DNA from: Aporrectodea caliginosa | Taxonomy: Eukaryota > Annelida > Clitellata > Crassiclitellata > Lumbricidae | Length of the DNA: 64,000 nt | NCBI GenBank assembly: GCA_020284085.1 | Contig: JACEVL010000082.1 | Coordinates: 745,246-809,245 of the forward strand | Direction: 5' to 3' | In this document: piece by piece, positions 20,076-31,600 of the stretch | How the letters are laid out: each line of letters begins with the position of its first letter | Position numbering within the stretch: position 1 is the stretch's first letter | Program-made: the position numbers and the translations under genes | The notes under the pieces: model-generated | The model's database searches: none | Seen by the model: the letters and a program-made list of their open reading frames with translations, nothing else | What the model was told of the DNA's origin: nothing

Positions 20076-21511
20076 TGTAACCGTTTATCCGGTTTTAGAT
20101 TATTTCTATTGTATCAAGGTGAAGTGTGGCCCTGTAAGATTATCACAATCTGTATTGGTATGGTCTAAGTAATAATCAATGAAAAGATTGACTGCCTTTG
20201 ATCACTATTATTTACAAACAACAAGATTTATTTACATATTTACACGCTTCAGAATATCACCCTTCTTGAGGGACTACTAGGCTTGCTTCCACAAATACCC
20301 AAATTCACAGGTGACTGTACTACAAACACAGTACCTTCAAACATGAAACCAAGAAAGGTCATAGTTCACTCTCATCCAAAACCTCATAACACACTACTTT
20401 CAAACATGAAACCAAGAAAGGTCATAATTCACTTCAAAAACCCAAAAATCATAGTCACTCTTATCCAAAACCTCATAACACACTACTTTCAAACATGAAA
20501 CCAAGAAAGGTCATAGTTCACTTCAAAAACTCAAAGATCATAGTCACTCTTATCCAAAACCTCATAACACACTACTTTCAAACATGAAACCAAGAAAGGT
20601 CATAGTTCACTTCAAAAACCCAAAAGGTCATAGTCAAACATGAAACCAAGAAAGGTCATAATTCACTTCAAAAACCCAAAAGGTCATAGTCAAACATGAA
20701 ACCAAGAAAGGTCATAGTTCACTGCAAAAACTCAAAAGGTCACAGTCAAACATGAAACCAAGAAAGGTCATAGTTCACTGCAAAAACTCAAAAGGTCACA
20801 GTCAAACATGAAACCAAGAAAGGTCATAGTTCACTGCAAAACCTCAAAAGTGTCACAGTCAAACATGAAACCAAGAAAGGTCATAGTTCACTGCAAAAAC
20901 TCAAAAGGTCACAGTCAAACATGAAACCAAGAAAGGTCATAGTTCACTGCAAAACCTCAAAAGTGTCACAGTCAAACATGAAACCAAGAAAGGTCATAGT
21001 TCACTGCAAAAACTCAAAAGTGTCACATGTATGTTACACCACGTTAACTCACAGCACGGTTGAGAAAGTCTGCCTTTCACCATGTGACTATCATGAGAAC
21101 GTGTAAGTTCAGAGTTACCACAATGTCCTCTCTCCAGACACTTGCTGAAGAATTTCACCATTCGTACAAACAGACAAACCCTTGAAGTCGTCTGGTATCG
21201 CAAAGACAGAACTCGTAGTCGCATGAAAGTTCGCAAGATTGCCCCTTTCTCCAGTCATCGTAAGTACCACCCGAAACCGAATTTCCAAGAATGGTTTAAT
21301 TCGGTAAAGTTTCGTCAGTTCCACCACCAAATCGACCCACTGTCAACTCTCCTGGCTTGACCTCTGACTCTTGACTGCCCCTCTCCTACCACGATTCTCG
21401 GATGTAACAACTTCTCTAGCGCATATAAAGATAACTTCTCTAGCGCATATATTGATAACGACCCAACACCAAAATAATACTCAATAATTATAATACAGTC
21501 TTTTCGTGACA
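20076..21511 (-). repeat. 5' LTR (1436 bp)
   Basis: Starts TGTAACC and ends GTGACA on the plus strand. It contains the 54-70-bp tandem array (20335-21020) and a conserved tail with two CTCTAGCGCATATA copies. It is uninterrupted, so it preserves the empty sites of both transposons found in the 3' LTR. Confidence 0.9.
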
Positions 21512-21827
21512 CACTCTTAGTACATTAAGGATATAGACCTACTTGTGCTGAAACGGTCATTTGTAATGAGTAGGCCTATATGGTGTCCCTTAGTGCTCAA
21601 TGGGGCGCCAAAATAATGTCAGAGAACTAGTTTGTAACTAATGAGGATATAACTGAATATTTTTGGGGCGCCAAAGTTAAGTCTTAAAAATTTATTTGGG
21701 ATAAATTAGTTAAAATGGCATAAAATTCAAGAATAAAATTATTAATTCTAGCCATCATTTTGGCGCCCCTTCCTCTGGCGCCCGGGGACACATGTACCCC
21801 TCTGCCCCCCCCCTAGCTACGCCTCTG

Positions 21828-21960
21828 AGTCCAGTTAAACTTGTTATCATCTGTTACTACTATGTCATGTAATCTACCTGCGACGTCCTGCGTATTTGTC
21901 AGTTTGAATTAATAAACGAATGTTATTTATAATACGAAGTTGATTATAACCATGGCTGTT
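21828..21960 (+). repeat. SINE-like repeat, right half
   Basis: Continues 12780-12894: AGTCCAGTTAAACTTGTTATCATC parallels the GACTCCTGTAATAACTTGTG region at 62838-62860. This confirms that the hAT element landed inside the repeat. Confidence 0.5.
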
Positions 21961-22640
21961 AAAGGCTTGGTTTTGGGGTTTTTTGGGTTAAAAAACAAAA
22001 ACAAAAATCACAAATTTTTTTAGTTTTTTTTTACAAATTTTGAAATTTGTAATGCCAAAAATGGCGTCTCTTCAACTCTCTTGGCAATTGTTGTAGGTCT
22101 ATGGTCTTTATAAACTTCGTTTTATGACATTCTACGGTTCTACTGTTTTAGTTAATTGCATTTATAGAGCCTATGCATCTGATTAATTTGAACGGTATTA
22201 TGCCAGTTTACTGAGTTTTATGATCCGAAATAGGAAAATCTCAAAAAACAAAAAAAACAAAAAAACAAAAAAAAACAAAAAACCAACTTTTCATTTAGAA
22301 AAAAATTTGGTTTTTTGTACCCCTGATTATAACTCTGTTGTTGGATTTCCACGAGTCCACGACCATGTGTCGACTAACCTATCTTGGACTGACATCTATT
22401 TGTCCCTCACAGTCACAGATATAAATATATTAATTACTGACAATATGGAGGTAAAACGACCTAGTAAATTTAAATTTGTCACATTATCCTTTAATGTTAG
22501 AAAAAGCTTCATTGAATTATCCGACCCGGAAACCCTACACTAGAAAGAAATTTGTTCTCCATCATTTGTTGCTACTGAGATAATTATTTTGGGAGAAGGG
22601 TACAATTGCCCGCCAGATTTCGTTGTCTGAATCATCGACT
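21961..22640. other. No gene recognised; A-rich tracts
   Basis: Contains A/C-rich tracts (AAAACAAAAA at 22240-22285) and T-rich runs near 22010-22035. No supported coding sequence. Confidence 0.5.
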
Positions 22641-22650
22641 CAATATACGA

Positions 22651-23045
22651 AGGCAGAGAAATACGGGGGGAGGGAGGGACTGACGGACTCACGGACGGAC
22701 GGAGGGAGTGAGAAAGAGCGAGAGGGAGGGAGAGAGGGAGGAAGGGAGAAGACACGCACGATCGCCGCGAGAGACGTGGGGGACGGAGGGACGGACGTTG
22801 AAGGGAGGGAAGGAGGTACTGACGGCCGGGACGGACTGCAGAGAAGTACGGGGGAGGGAGGGAGGAACGGACGGAGGGGGAGAGAGAGGGAGGAGAGGGA
22901 GAAGACACGCACGATCGCGCGAGAGACGTGGGGGAGGGAGGGACGGACGCTGAAGGAAGGGAAGGAGGTACGGACGGCCGGGACGGACAGCAGAGAAGTA
23001 CGGGGGAGGGAGGGACTGACGGATGGACGGAGGTAGGGAGGGAGA
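22651..23045. repeat. G-rich minisatellite, about 150-190 bp unit
   Basis: Three starts of the same unit (GCAGAGAARTACGGGGG at 22651, 22839 and 22991) and repeated blocks such as GACACGCACGATCGC and ACGGCCGGGACGGAC show a tandem array. The long frames in it are Ser/Pro or Arg/Glu repeat translations, not genes. Confidence 0.85.
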
Positions 23046-23672
23046 TGGTGAAGACTTTTGTCAATCATAGCACGAGAAGACACATCTATTGACATTTTCA
23101 AATTGTTTTTAACCGTCTTAGGACGGGCAAACATCTAGTAAGGTAATAATATAAGGAAGCGGCCGTTCCCGAATGGCGGGAACGGTCAATAGTCTATGGG
23201 AAGAGATAGCAGAGGACGGCCATTTTGTATCATAATTAGGCTAGAAAAGGCAGTGGCATGTGTAGTTCCAGTTAGAGCCACGTCCGGATAGGCCTATCCG
23301 TTTGCAAAAGGTTCACTTGAGTGATTCAGCGCACGTGCAATTTGTGTTTTAAACCAGTGCAAGTTAACATGGAATGGCCATAGAACTTCCTCTTGTCCAA
23401 CAAACGTTAGGCCTAGGCCTATCCCTTCAAAGTCGAGATCTGTTCTGGCTTTCAGATGATCAGATCGCGATTAAACTCTTAATTGCCTCTTCCTGGACTC
23501 GTTTTCCGTGTCTTCTTGTATTTCTTTTATATTTGTCTTTCGACCGGACTCGCCGAGAAATTTGGCTTATACAGAAGTTTTATTTAGTAGCTATCATTGA
23601 CTGATGCCATGTGCAATACCGCAATTGCGCTGTAGATTTTGAAGCTCGATCTTAATTATCATTGCTAATTTT
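23046..23672. other. No gene recognised
   Basis: Unique-looking sequence with AGGCCTA motifs (for example 23408-23420). No supported coding sequence. Confidence 0.45.
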
Positions 23673-24480
23673 CTAATAATAATAATAATAATAATAATTA
23701 TATCAAAATGTAGTGTAACTGGAAGGGCTATCCCTCTTCCATCTCGGGCATAGGGTCAACAAAAGAACCGGTGAAGGCCACAGCGTTAAAGCGCTGAATT
23801 GTCAACGACAGTCTTTGGAAGAGGAAGGTCGTCTCTCTGACGTCGTCCGTCGCCTTGGTCAGATGACGGCCCATCACTGTGATTAAGTCAAGGCCTCTTA
23901 AGTTAATGGGACCTAAAGTTTCCAGAGCCAGCGGAATGAAGTCATGTGTGTCAAGAAGGGTCTGGTATTTTTGATTTTTTCTGTTGTCAGCTATTTCAGC
24001 TGCTGCTCCTGCTGTCACGGCCGTTGCCTGCAGGTAGGAAGGCGCTAGCGTGTCGACCACCGTTGCATCCCACACGAGGTTTCGGCCCGCTCTCCATGGT
24101 ATAAGCGTGGTGCCGTCCGGTCTCTTACCATCCGATCGCAGCATGCCCCGTGGCTCCTTTACCGCTGGGAAACCGGCTTTGATAAGATTGCGATGGATCA
24201 GGTCGTTGATGGCGGCGTGTCTGGCTACTCGACCAAATCCCAGAGAGCAAGAGAGGCCGTGTGTTCCTCTAGCGGTAACCAGTGCGCCGCATGTGCAGAC
24301 GTGAGGTTGGCATATGTTGGCCCCCAGACGAAGGCCAACCGCCACTCTGATGGCCTCATCGCTGAGCCTGAGGCCGCAGGATGTAATTGGCAGAGAATGC
24401 AGCCAATCGCTGGCGTGCTGGAAGGACACGGCTTTCAGGCGCGCCTGTTCGCTCAGCTCTGTGGTGGAAAGGAGTAGTTC

Positions 24481-24517
<37 letters not shown>
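23673..24517 (-). mobile_element. 5'-truncated RLE-type LINE between TAA repeats
   Basis: About 0.78 kb of LINE sequence is flanked on both sides by (TAA)n tracts: 23674-23700 at the 3' side and 24483-24517 at the 5' side. The 3' tract could be the LINE's own tail, but the tract at the truncated 5' end must be target sequence. Insertion into TAA repeats is known for Dong (R4 clade), another RLE-bearing LINE, so a TAA-targeting RLE element is a reasonable reading. Confidence 0.65.
23728..24477 (-). CDS. LINE ORF C-terminus with restriction-like endonuclease
   Basis: This is the 3' fragment of a non-LTR retrotransposon polyprotein; the N-terminal RT part is absent. In order it shows HASDWLHSLP (24400s); a Cys/His cluster C-x-C-x9-H-x3-C in CTCGALV...THGLSC; RHAAINDL; and KRPDGTTLIPW...WDATVVDT. 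The last has the PD-x14-D spacing of the restriction-like endonuclease in R2/R4-type LINEs. The C-terminal FLFQRLSLTIQRFNA segment is a common ending of this ORF family. The frame is open to its stop at 23728. Upstream of about 24477 the frame only translates the TAA repeat, so no native start exists. Confidence 0.75.
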   Translation of the reverse strand, partial: LLLSTTELSEQARLKAVSFQHASDWLHSLPITSCGLRLSDEAIRVAVGLRLGANICQPHVCTCGALVTARGTHGLSCSLGFGRVARHAAINDLIHRNLIKAGFPAVKEPRGMLRSDGKRPDGTTLIPWRAGRNLVWDATVVDTLAPSYLQATAVTAGAAAEIADNRKNQKYQTLLDTHDFIPLALETLGPINLRGLDLITVMGRHLTKATDDVRETTFLFQRLSLTIQRFNAVAFTGSFVDPMPEMEEG

Positions 24518-24561
24518 CTTTGTTTAATTTCAAACTGACACAAACGCAGGATGATTACAAA

Positions 24562-24988
24562 GGGGTCGTCCATTAATTATGTCAACAAATTTTAGGCAGT
24601 TTTTGACCCCCTTCCCCTCTGTCAACAACTGTCAAACATTGACAGACCTCCTAAAAAATTATGTCAACAATCCCAGAACCCCCACCCCCTAAAAAAAGTA
24701 ACACAATGGCTCAATACATGTAGAATCATTTTAAAAAATGTACACTAAAAATGCAATCTCGATTCTCGAATTTAAAAATATCGAGTATAGTTTATTACCA
24801 GCTTTTTAGTAGAATTAAACATTAAGAACTTTATACATTTTTAGCATTACTTAATGTTTTCGCTACCATTTTGAATGGTCTGTGTTGATTAGGCCTAACT
24901 GGAAAAATCTGTTGACGTCAAATTGTACCGAACCCTCCTCCCCCTTGTCAACAACCCTATTTTGTTGCCATAATTAATGGACGACCCC
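24562..24988. mobile_element. MITE with GGGGTCGTCCAT inverted ends
   Basis: The left end GGGGTCGTCCATTAATTATG and right end (reverse complement of CATAATTAATGGACGACCCC) are about 20-bp inverted repeats bracketing 427 bp with no coding. No clear target duplication is seen (AA on both sides at most), so the superfamily is open. Confidence 0.7.
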
Positions 24989-24989
24989 A

Positions 24990-25130
24990 AGTCAGTATGA
25001 ACGGATGATCACAAGTTATTACAGGAGTCGAATTTAACTGTATACGTCATCCATGCAAGGCGCCCATCACGTCCTACATCTAATTTTACCAACGCGCCAT
25101 CTCGCGAATTGTACCCTGAGTGGACCTTTG
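24990..25130 (-). repeat. SINE-like repeat copy
   Basis: The reverse complement matches 62750-62880 closely, including GATGATCACAAGTTATTAC, GGCGCCCATCAC and CGCGCCATCTCGCGAA. The same family is interrupted at 12780-12894. Confidence 0.65.
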
Positions 25131-25458
25131 GGATGGTACGGGAATCGATCCAATTAACCTATGCTCTTCACGCCAGTGATGTTACCACTATAGCCTACAC
25201 TATAGATTATATAACTACATGTAGGCCTATAGGATTTCGAGTTATGTATAAGACTGTGTATTTTTACTGTGTATTTTTGTTTATTGCACAGAACAGGTTT
25301 TAGGTTACAATCATGAAACAGTAAGTACAGTGCAACATTTATTTTGTATAATACTTTTATAATACTCATGCATATTAAATTGTGTAAATAAAGAGTTTAT
25401 TTGCTTAGATACAGCGTTACAAAAACATTAACTATTCCAGCTAAACCGTGTTAGTATA

Positions 25459-25540
25459 GGACCGGAAGTAACTCTGCTTCGTTTCGCAAGGTACCAGTCT
25501 AGTTTTATATAGATCTGTGCTGTGTCGGTGAGAGATCAGT
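25459..25540 (+). promoter_or_regulatory. Probable core promoter of the hnRNP gene
   Basis: An ETS-type site ACCGGAAGT lies at 25461-25469, about 130 bp upstream of the ATG. A weak TATA-like TTTTATATA follows at 25501. No transcript start can be fixed from the sequence. Confidence 0.35.
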
Positions 25541-25600
25541 CTAGCTTGGTGTTCGGTCTGCTTCAGCTTCCGCTTTTCTTTATTCAACGACGACCCGAAA

Positions 25601-28600
25601 ATGGCGGACAACAACGAGGAACAGTTTAACACCGAGGAAAACGCGGAATTCGACGGGGTAGAAATGTACGAGACGACGGAAGAGCACATGGAAGAAGCAG
25701 AAAAGGTAGAAGAAGAGAATAACGAAGTTACGCACGAATCAGCGGAAGCTGTGCAGTATGATGAGGACCAGACAGAAGCGACCGACGAAAGCCAAGAGCA
25801 GGCGGTGAACACAGCCTCGAGGGTCGACGATGATGAACGGTAAGAAGCGATGCTTCGAAAATATCGGTTTATTGCTTAGTTGTTGTGTGCGACAATGAGG
25901 TATTTCAAAAGTTAAATATGACTGTCGGTAAATGTGTGAAACAGTTTTTTGACATGTGCCAGCAGTGGTTTTGCTAAAATTCGAAGGCACCCAAGTGCCT
26001 TCTCTAGTCAAGAAGGATACTTCATTTATTTGAAAATTGATAATCGGGCAAACATGTAGTATCGTTGGCGGTAAACCTGCATTTTAGCGTATTTGATTAT
26101 TGCATTGAATGTATCGTGCATTTTAGCGTATTTTATTATTGCATTGAATGTATCGTGCATTTTAGCGTATTTTGTTATTTCTCTTATCTGCTGAGTTAAT
26201 GGAAGTTGGATTGAAAAAAAATAATTCTTTGCGTGAATAGAAATTAGACTGGTGAAAAGAATTTTTTTAGTTGAAATGGAAGTTGGATTGATCAAAATAG
26301 TTTCTTGTGAAACTTGAAGTTGGATTGATGAAAATAATTGTTTGTGTTAAAATGGAATTTGACTTGATGAAAAGAATTATTTGCGCAAATAGAATTTGGA
26401 TTGATGAAAAGAATTCTTTCAGTTTATATGGAAGTTGGATTGATGAAAATAGTTTTTTCTGAAACTAGAAGTTGGATTGACGAAAATAATTGTTTGCGTT
26501 AAATGGAAGTTGGATTGATGAATATAGTACTTGCATAAAAAGAAGTTGGATTGATCACAGTTATCATTAAAATCATTTAAAAAATTAATTTTCACTGGAA
26601 GAACAAGAATATATTTTCAGTGTCTCATTTTGAGACTGGCCTAGGCCCCTGAAAGGTTCGTAGGCCATAGACACAGTGCCTACTGTGCCTAATGGAGAAT
26701 ATGGCCCTGCACAATGTTATGGTTCTGCCATCCAGCTGCGGCACCCCTTGAGCGGATTCACGGCACCTAGATTGGGAAGTACTCCTCTGGACAGTAGATG
26801 GAATCTGAAGTGATTGAGCACCAAGACATTATTCAAGATTTTATTTTAGGATTTTTTTAATATGAATATTTGAATTTTGTTATTATTCTGTCGACTACTA
26901 TTTCGAATTGAATATTTGGTACATCTGTAGTGTGCTTTTGTAGATGGAACAGCGTCTTTCATTAGAGTTGAATTGCTATGATGTGTTATGTGTTGCTATG
27001 ATTTATTATGTGTTGTTCAATTTTCACAGAAAAATATTTGTTGGCGGGCTTTCATGGGAAACGACTGCTAGTAAGTACATGACTTTTTTGTTAAAATATT
27101 AATATTTTACAATTACTTAATTGTATTATTGGCAGTTTTAGCAATTGGCAACCTGCAAAATAAATTTCTTTGGACTTTTTCATAGCAGTTGACTTTTCTA
27201 TATATAATCTATTATGTATTGTCAATATTTATATGTTATAAGTAATCTGTGTTTTTAGTTTATTTATTATTACATTGAAACTTAATTAAAAGTAACTTTT
27301 TACAAAAATTGCTGTTGTTGTCATTTTATTTTTATAATGAAACTCTGTTGTAAATACAGTAATATTTGATAGAAATGGTTGTTGTGTAGAGGACTTGAAA
27401 GAGTATTTTGAGAAGTTCGGCACCGTCTTGGATTGCATTTTAAAGACAGATCCGAATACCGGTCGATCTCGTGGATTTGGTTTTGTCGTGTTTGACAGTG
27501 CAACAAGCGTTGACAAGGTAAATATCTGTTAACTTTCTGAAAGTTTTGACCAGTTTAACTTCATTTAGTCCAATGTTCATATAAACAGAGTGGAATAGAA
27601 GAACTCTTTAAAATGAAGTTTTTGACCCGTATTGCCATGTTATGATATTTACATAAACAGAGTGGAATTGAAGAATTCTTAAGTGAAGTTTTTGGAACAG
27701 ATTGCCATGTTATGACAAAGTTGTGTTGCAATGAGTTTATATTCTATAGCTGAGTTAAAAGTTGATCCATGTGAAGTTTGTGGAATGTGGATCGAATCCC
27801 TGCACAGAACAAAAGATTCCAAGGATTCTGTTTATTACAATGTCTTCGTTAGTGGACCGTGCTATAAACTGAGTATGCTGACTACATCTGCTTTTCAAAA
27901 TGAGACAAGTTTTCAGAAGTACCATTCTAGCCACTGACAAAAATATGTTTTGCTTAAAACAGGACCACAAGACATATTGTAAAGTTTTGGTTTTATGTGT
28001 CATGTAGGTTATTGGTGAGAAATCTCATGTTCTTCACAATAAAAACATCGATCCAAAGCGAGCTATGACACGAGGCGCAAAGGGAGGCGATGCTTGCAAG
28101 AAGATCTTTGTTGGGGGTGTCAGCCCTGACATGCCAGAAACAGAAATTCGTGAATATTTTGGCAAATTTGGAAAGGTAATTGTGTAAATTTACTGACATA
28201 GATTTAGTCTAGGCGCAAAAAATGGAAAATCTCGTGTAAGAAGCAAATCATGTTCATTTTTGGCAACACACTTTTTTACACTAATTCGACCCTGCTGATT
28301 ACGAAAATCGCTGTTGCCAAGCTGGATTTTTGACCTGAAGGTCATTTCAAGGTCATACCAAATAAAATCTAGCAAAATTCAGAGATAAATGGCCAGATCT
28401 CAGGCAATAATGGTTGAATTCGACTAATTCTTTCCTGCTTTTTCTCGACTTTATAAGGACTACCTATGGTAAGAAACAAGGTTACTAAATGAAAGACGAT
28501 CCAAGGTTATTTCAAGGTCAAAAAGGGCAATTTCATGTCAAAATCTGGGGAAATAGCCATAACTCAGTCAAATATTGTTCTATTTGGGTGATTCTTTCAT

Positions 28601-31600
28601 CTTTTTGCTCAGGCAGATAAGGGCTACATTTGCATCGTTCCTATAAAGGCTAACATGACCCAAGGTCAATTCAAGGTCAAAATTAAGGCGAAAAGGCCAT
28701 AACTCAGTCAAATATTGTTCTATTTGGGTGATTCTTTCATCTTTTTGCTCCAGACGATAAGGGCTACATTTGCATAGTACTTAAAGGCTAACATGTCCAA
28801 GGTCAATTCAAGGTCAAAATCAAGGGGAAAAGGCCATAACTCAGTCAAATATTGTTCTATTTGGGTGATTCTTTCATCTTTTTTCTCGGGACGATAAGGG
28901 CTACATTTACATAGTTCTTAAAGGCTAACATGACCCAAGGTCAATTCAAGGTCAAAATCAAGGGGAAAAGGCCATTACTCAGCCGCCAAATATTGTTCTA
29001 TTTGGGCGATTCTTTTACCTGTTTTCTCAGGCCGATAAAATTAACGAGGCCCAGGATAGGCGATATAATAGCTCAGCTATCATAATGATGCACTTTTAAT
29101 TATGCAAAATATTTAATGTTAGGAGCAACATTAACATTATTTTGTACAATTGTAAAGTACAATGAATAAACTGATAAATGATAATTATTGATCACTACAT
29201 GTCTGTGCAGGCACCATGAGCTTGGCACCCACACAGAGAACAACACCTTAAGTCTGATTTCCTACACTGGCACACACGAGGTTTGCATAGGTTTAGTTCT
29301 TTTTTGCAGTTGCAAGAAACAATGTTCAAGCATTCTTTGGGGACGCATTCTATTGTCATTAGTACTGGTATCAACTTAGACGAATCACAGGCGTCCTTCT
29401 GCCAACCATACGTTGCTGCATCTAGAAGATCAGGCGTGCTGCTACCCGCCTGTTCCCACACTGTCGCTTGATAGTGGGATCGCTTGATGTGTTGCTGCAG
29501 TGCATCACTTGTCGGTGGAAGACATTCAGGTTGGCTGGTTTTTGAGAAGAGCAGTCTTCGGGCATCGTCAACAGAATCAGCATTAACTTTGTACACATGG
29601 CAGAAGAACCTTTCTGCATCATTGCTAGTTTCAATCTTGAGTAAGTGGACCTCTTGCTAGATTTCGTAACAGTTTTGTGCTTTCAATAAAGGTATTCCAC
29701 ATTGATCGCTTAGTCTGACCACGAATGTACGACATCGTGTCACACCCAGAAATTGCGTGAAATGCCAATAGTGATGACAGAACTTCAGGTAGCAATTTGC
29801 AATGGATGTCGTGAATTGGTATGAATCTCCGCTTCTTGGATGTTCCGGCCATCATCCATAGTTGCTTGCATCGGACCTGGTTAGGGTGGGATAACAACAT
29901 GATGAAAACGTCTGTATCCCTGGCTGACACAACTACTTTATCACAGGAACTGTTAGCAGCATGCAACCAAATTCAAGTGTCGGCTTCTTCATGTGCTACT
30001 TTTAGCATTGATACCTCAGTCATTACATTAGTCGACTGGCCCTCCACTCCGTCGTCAAATGCTCCTGCTACAACTACTTCAGTGTACATGTTGCCTTGCC
30101 TGATGATCTCCTGCGATAGGAACCGTGCCAAGTCCGACTCGTTCTCAGACATGCATAAAAAATTGTTCCAGTTTTTTGGGAGAGGCCCATGACATCATTT
30201 GATGGCTCGTCGTATTGGACAAGTACCACTGCGACGTTTCCGAGTTGCACCTTTCACCGATCCAGGATTGTATCGATCAAAGGTAACAATGATGCAGTGG
30301 TACATCTTGCTATGATTTGTCAAGGATTTGATGAAGTTGTCGGCCATTCACCCAAATGGAACAATATTTAGCTGAGTAATGGCCTTTTCCCTTGATTTTG
30401 ACCTACAATATTATTGACCTTTATCGGTCTGAGCAAACAGGTAAAAGATTCACCCAAATGGAACAATATTTAGTTGAGTAATGGCCTTTTCCCTTGATTT
30501 TGACCTTGAATTGACCTTGGGTCATGTTAGCCTTTAAGAACTATGTAAATGTAGCCCTTATCGTCCCGAGAAAAAAGATGAAAGAATCACCCAAATAGAA
30601 CAATATTTGACTGAGTAATGACCTTTTCCCCTTGATTTTTACCTTGAATTGACCTTGGGTCATGTTAGCCTTTAAGTACTATGCAAATGTAGCCCTTATC
30701 GTCCGGAGCAAAAAGATGAAAGAATCACCCAAATAGAACAATATTTGACTTAGTTATGACCTTTTCCCCTTGATTTTGACCTTGAATTGACCTTGGATCA
30801 TGTTAGCCTTTAAATACTATGCAAATGTAGCCCTTATAGTCCGGAGCAAAAAGATGAAAGAATCACCCAAATAGAACAATATTTGACTGAGTTATGGCCT
30901 TTTCGCCTTAATTTTGACCTTGAATTGACCTTGGGTCATGTTAGCCTTTATAGGAACGATGCAAATGTAGCCCTTATCTGCCTGAGCAAAAAGATGAAAG
31001 AATCACCCAAATAGAACAATATTTGACTGAGTTATGGCTCTTTCCCCAGATTTTGACATGAAATTGCCCTTTTTGACCTTGAAATAACCTTGGATCGTCT
31101 TTCATTTAGTAACCTTGTTTCTTACCACAGGTAGTCCTTATAAAGTCGAGAAAAAGCAGGAAAGAATTAGTCGAATTCAACCATTATTGCCTGAGATCTG
31201 GCCATTTATCTCTGAATTTTGCTAGATTTTATTTGGTATGACCTTGAAATGACCTTCAGGTCAAAAATCCAGCTTGGCAACAGCGATTTTCGTAATCAGC
31301 AGGGTCGAATTAGTGTAAAAAAGTGTGTTGCCAAAAATGAACATGACTTGCCGCTTACATCGCTTTTTTGACGACTTTTCAGCTCTGCGCGCCTAGACTA
31401 ATTCCTAACAAATCTGTAATTATCTCAAATGTAACATTTTCTTTGAAACTTCAGTTCTAGCTTGCAAAAACAAAAATGTCATCCATAGCATTCCACAGAA
31501 CTTAACTATTATGGTCAAAGGCATGGCTTTTGATTCAATGATTGCAGCAGTTACTGAGCACTAGTGAAACTATGGCCTAATCATTTGTCAGTGCTGAGTA

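Larger units (their letters stand above)
13407..21511 (-). mobile_element. LTR retrotransposon, internally deleted, with nested insertions
   Basis: A complete insertion bounded by a 5-bp target duplication CACTC (13402-13406 and 21512-21516). Both LTRs start TGTAACC and end GTGACA. The internal region (17799-20075) encodes only a Gag N-terminus joined to RT-RNase H. The two LTRs are nearly identical where comparable, for example over the first 200 bp and most of the last 250 bp, so the insertion is recent. The 3' LTR has since received two DNA transposons and carries a few more tandem repeats than the 5' LTR. Confidence 0.9.
12895..21827. mobile_element. hAT-type element, split by LTR retrotransposon
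   Basis: The ends are CAGAGGTGTAGCTA at the left and TAGCTACGCCTCTG at the right, inverted to each other. The flanks are a perfect 8-bp target duplication AGTCCAGT (12887-12894 and 21828-21835). Without the LTR element inside (13407-21511 plus its 5-bp duplication) the element is about 0.82 kb and has no transposase coding, so it is non-autonomous. An 8-bp TSD and short CAG...CTG inverted ends are hallmarks of hAT elements. Confidence 0.8.

Noticed and set aside
22540..23134. Pro/Ser-rich and Gly/Arg-rich frames
   Set aside because: They coincide with a G-rich minisatellite and are open in several frames at once.
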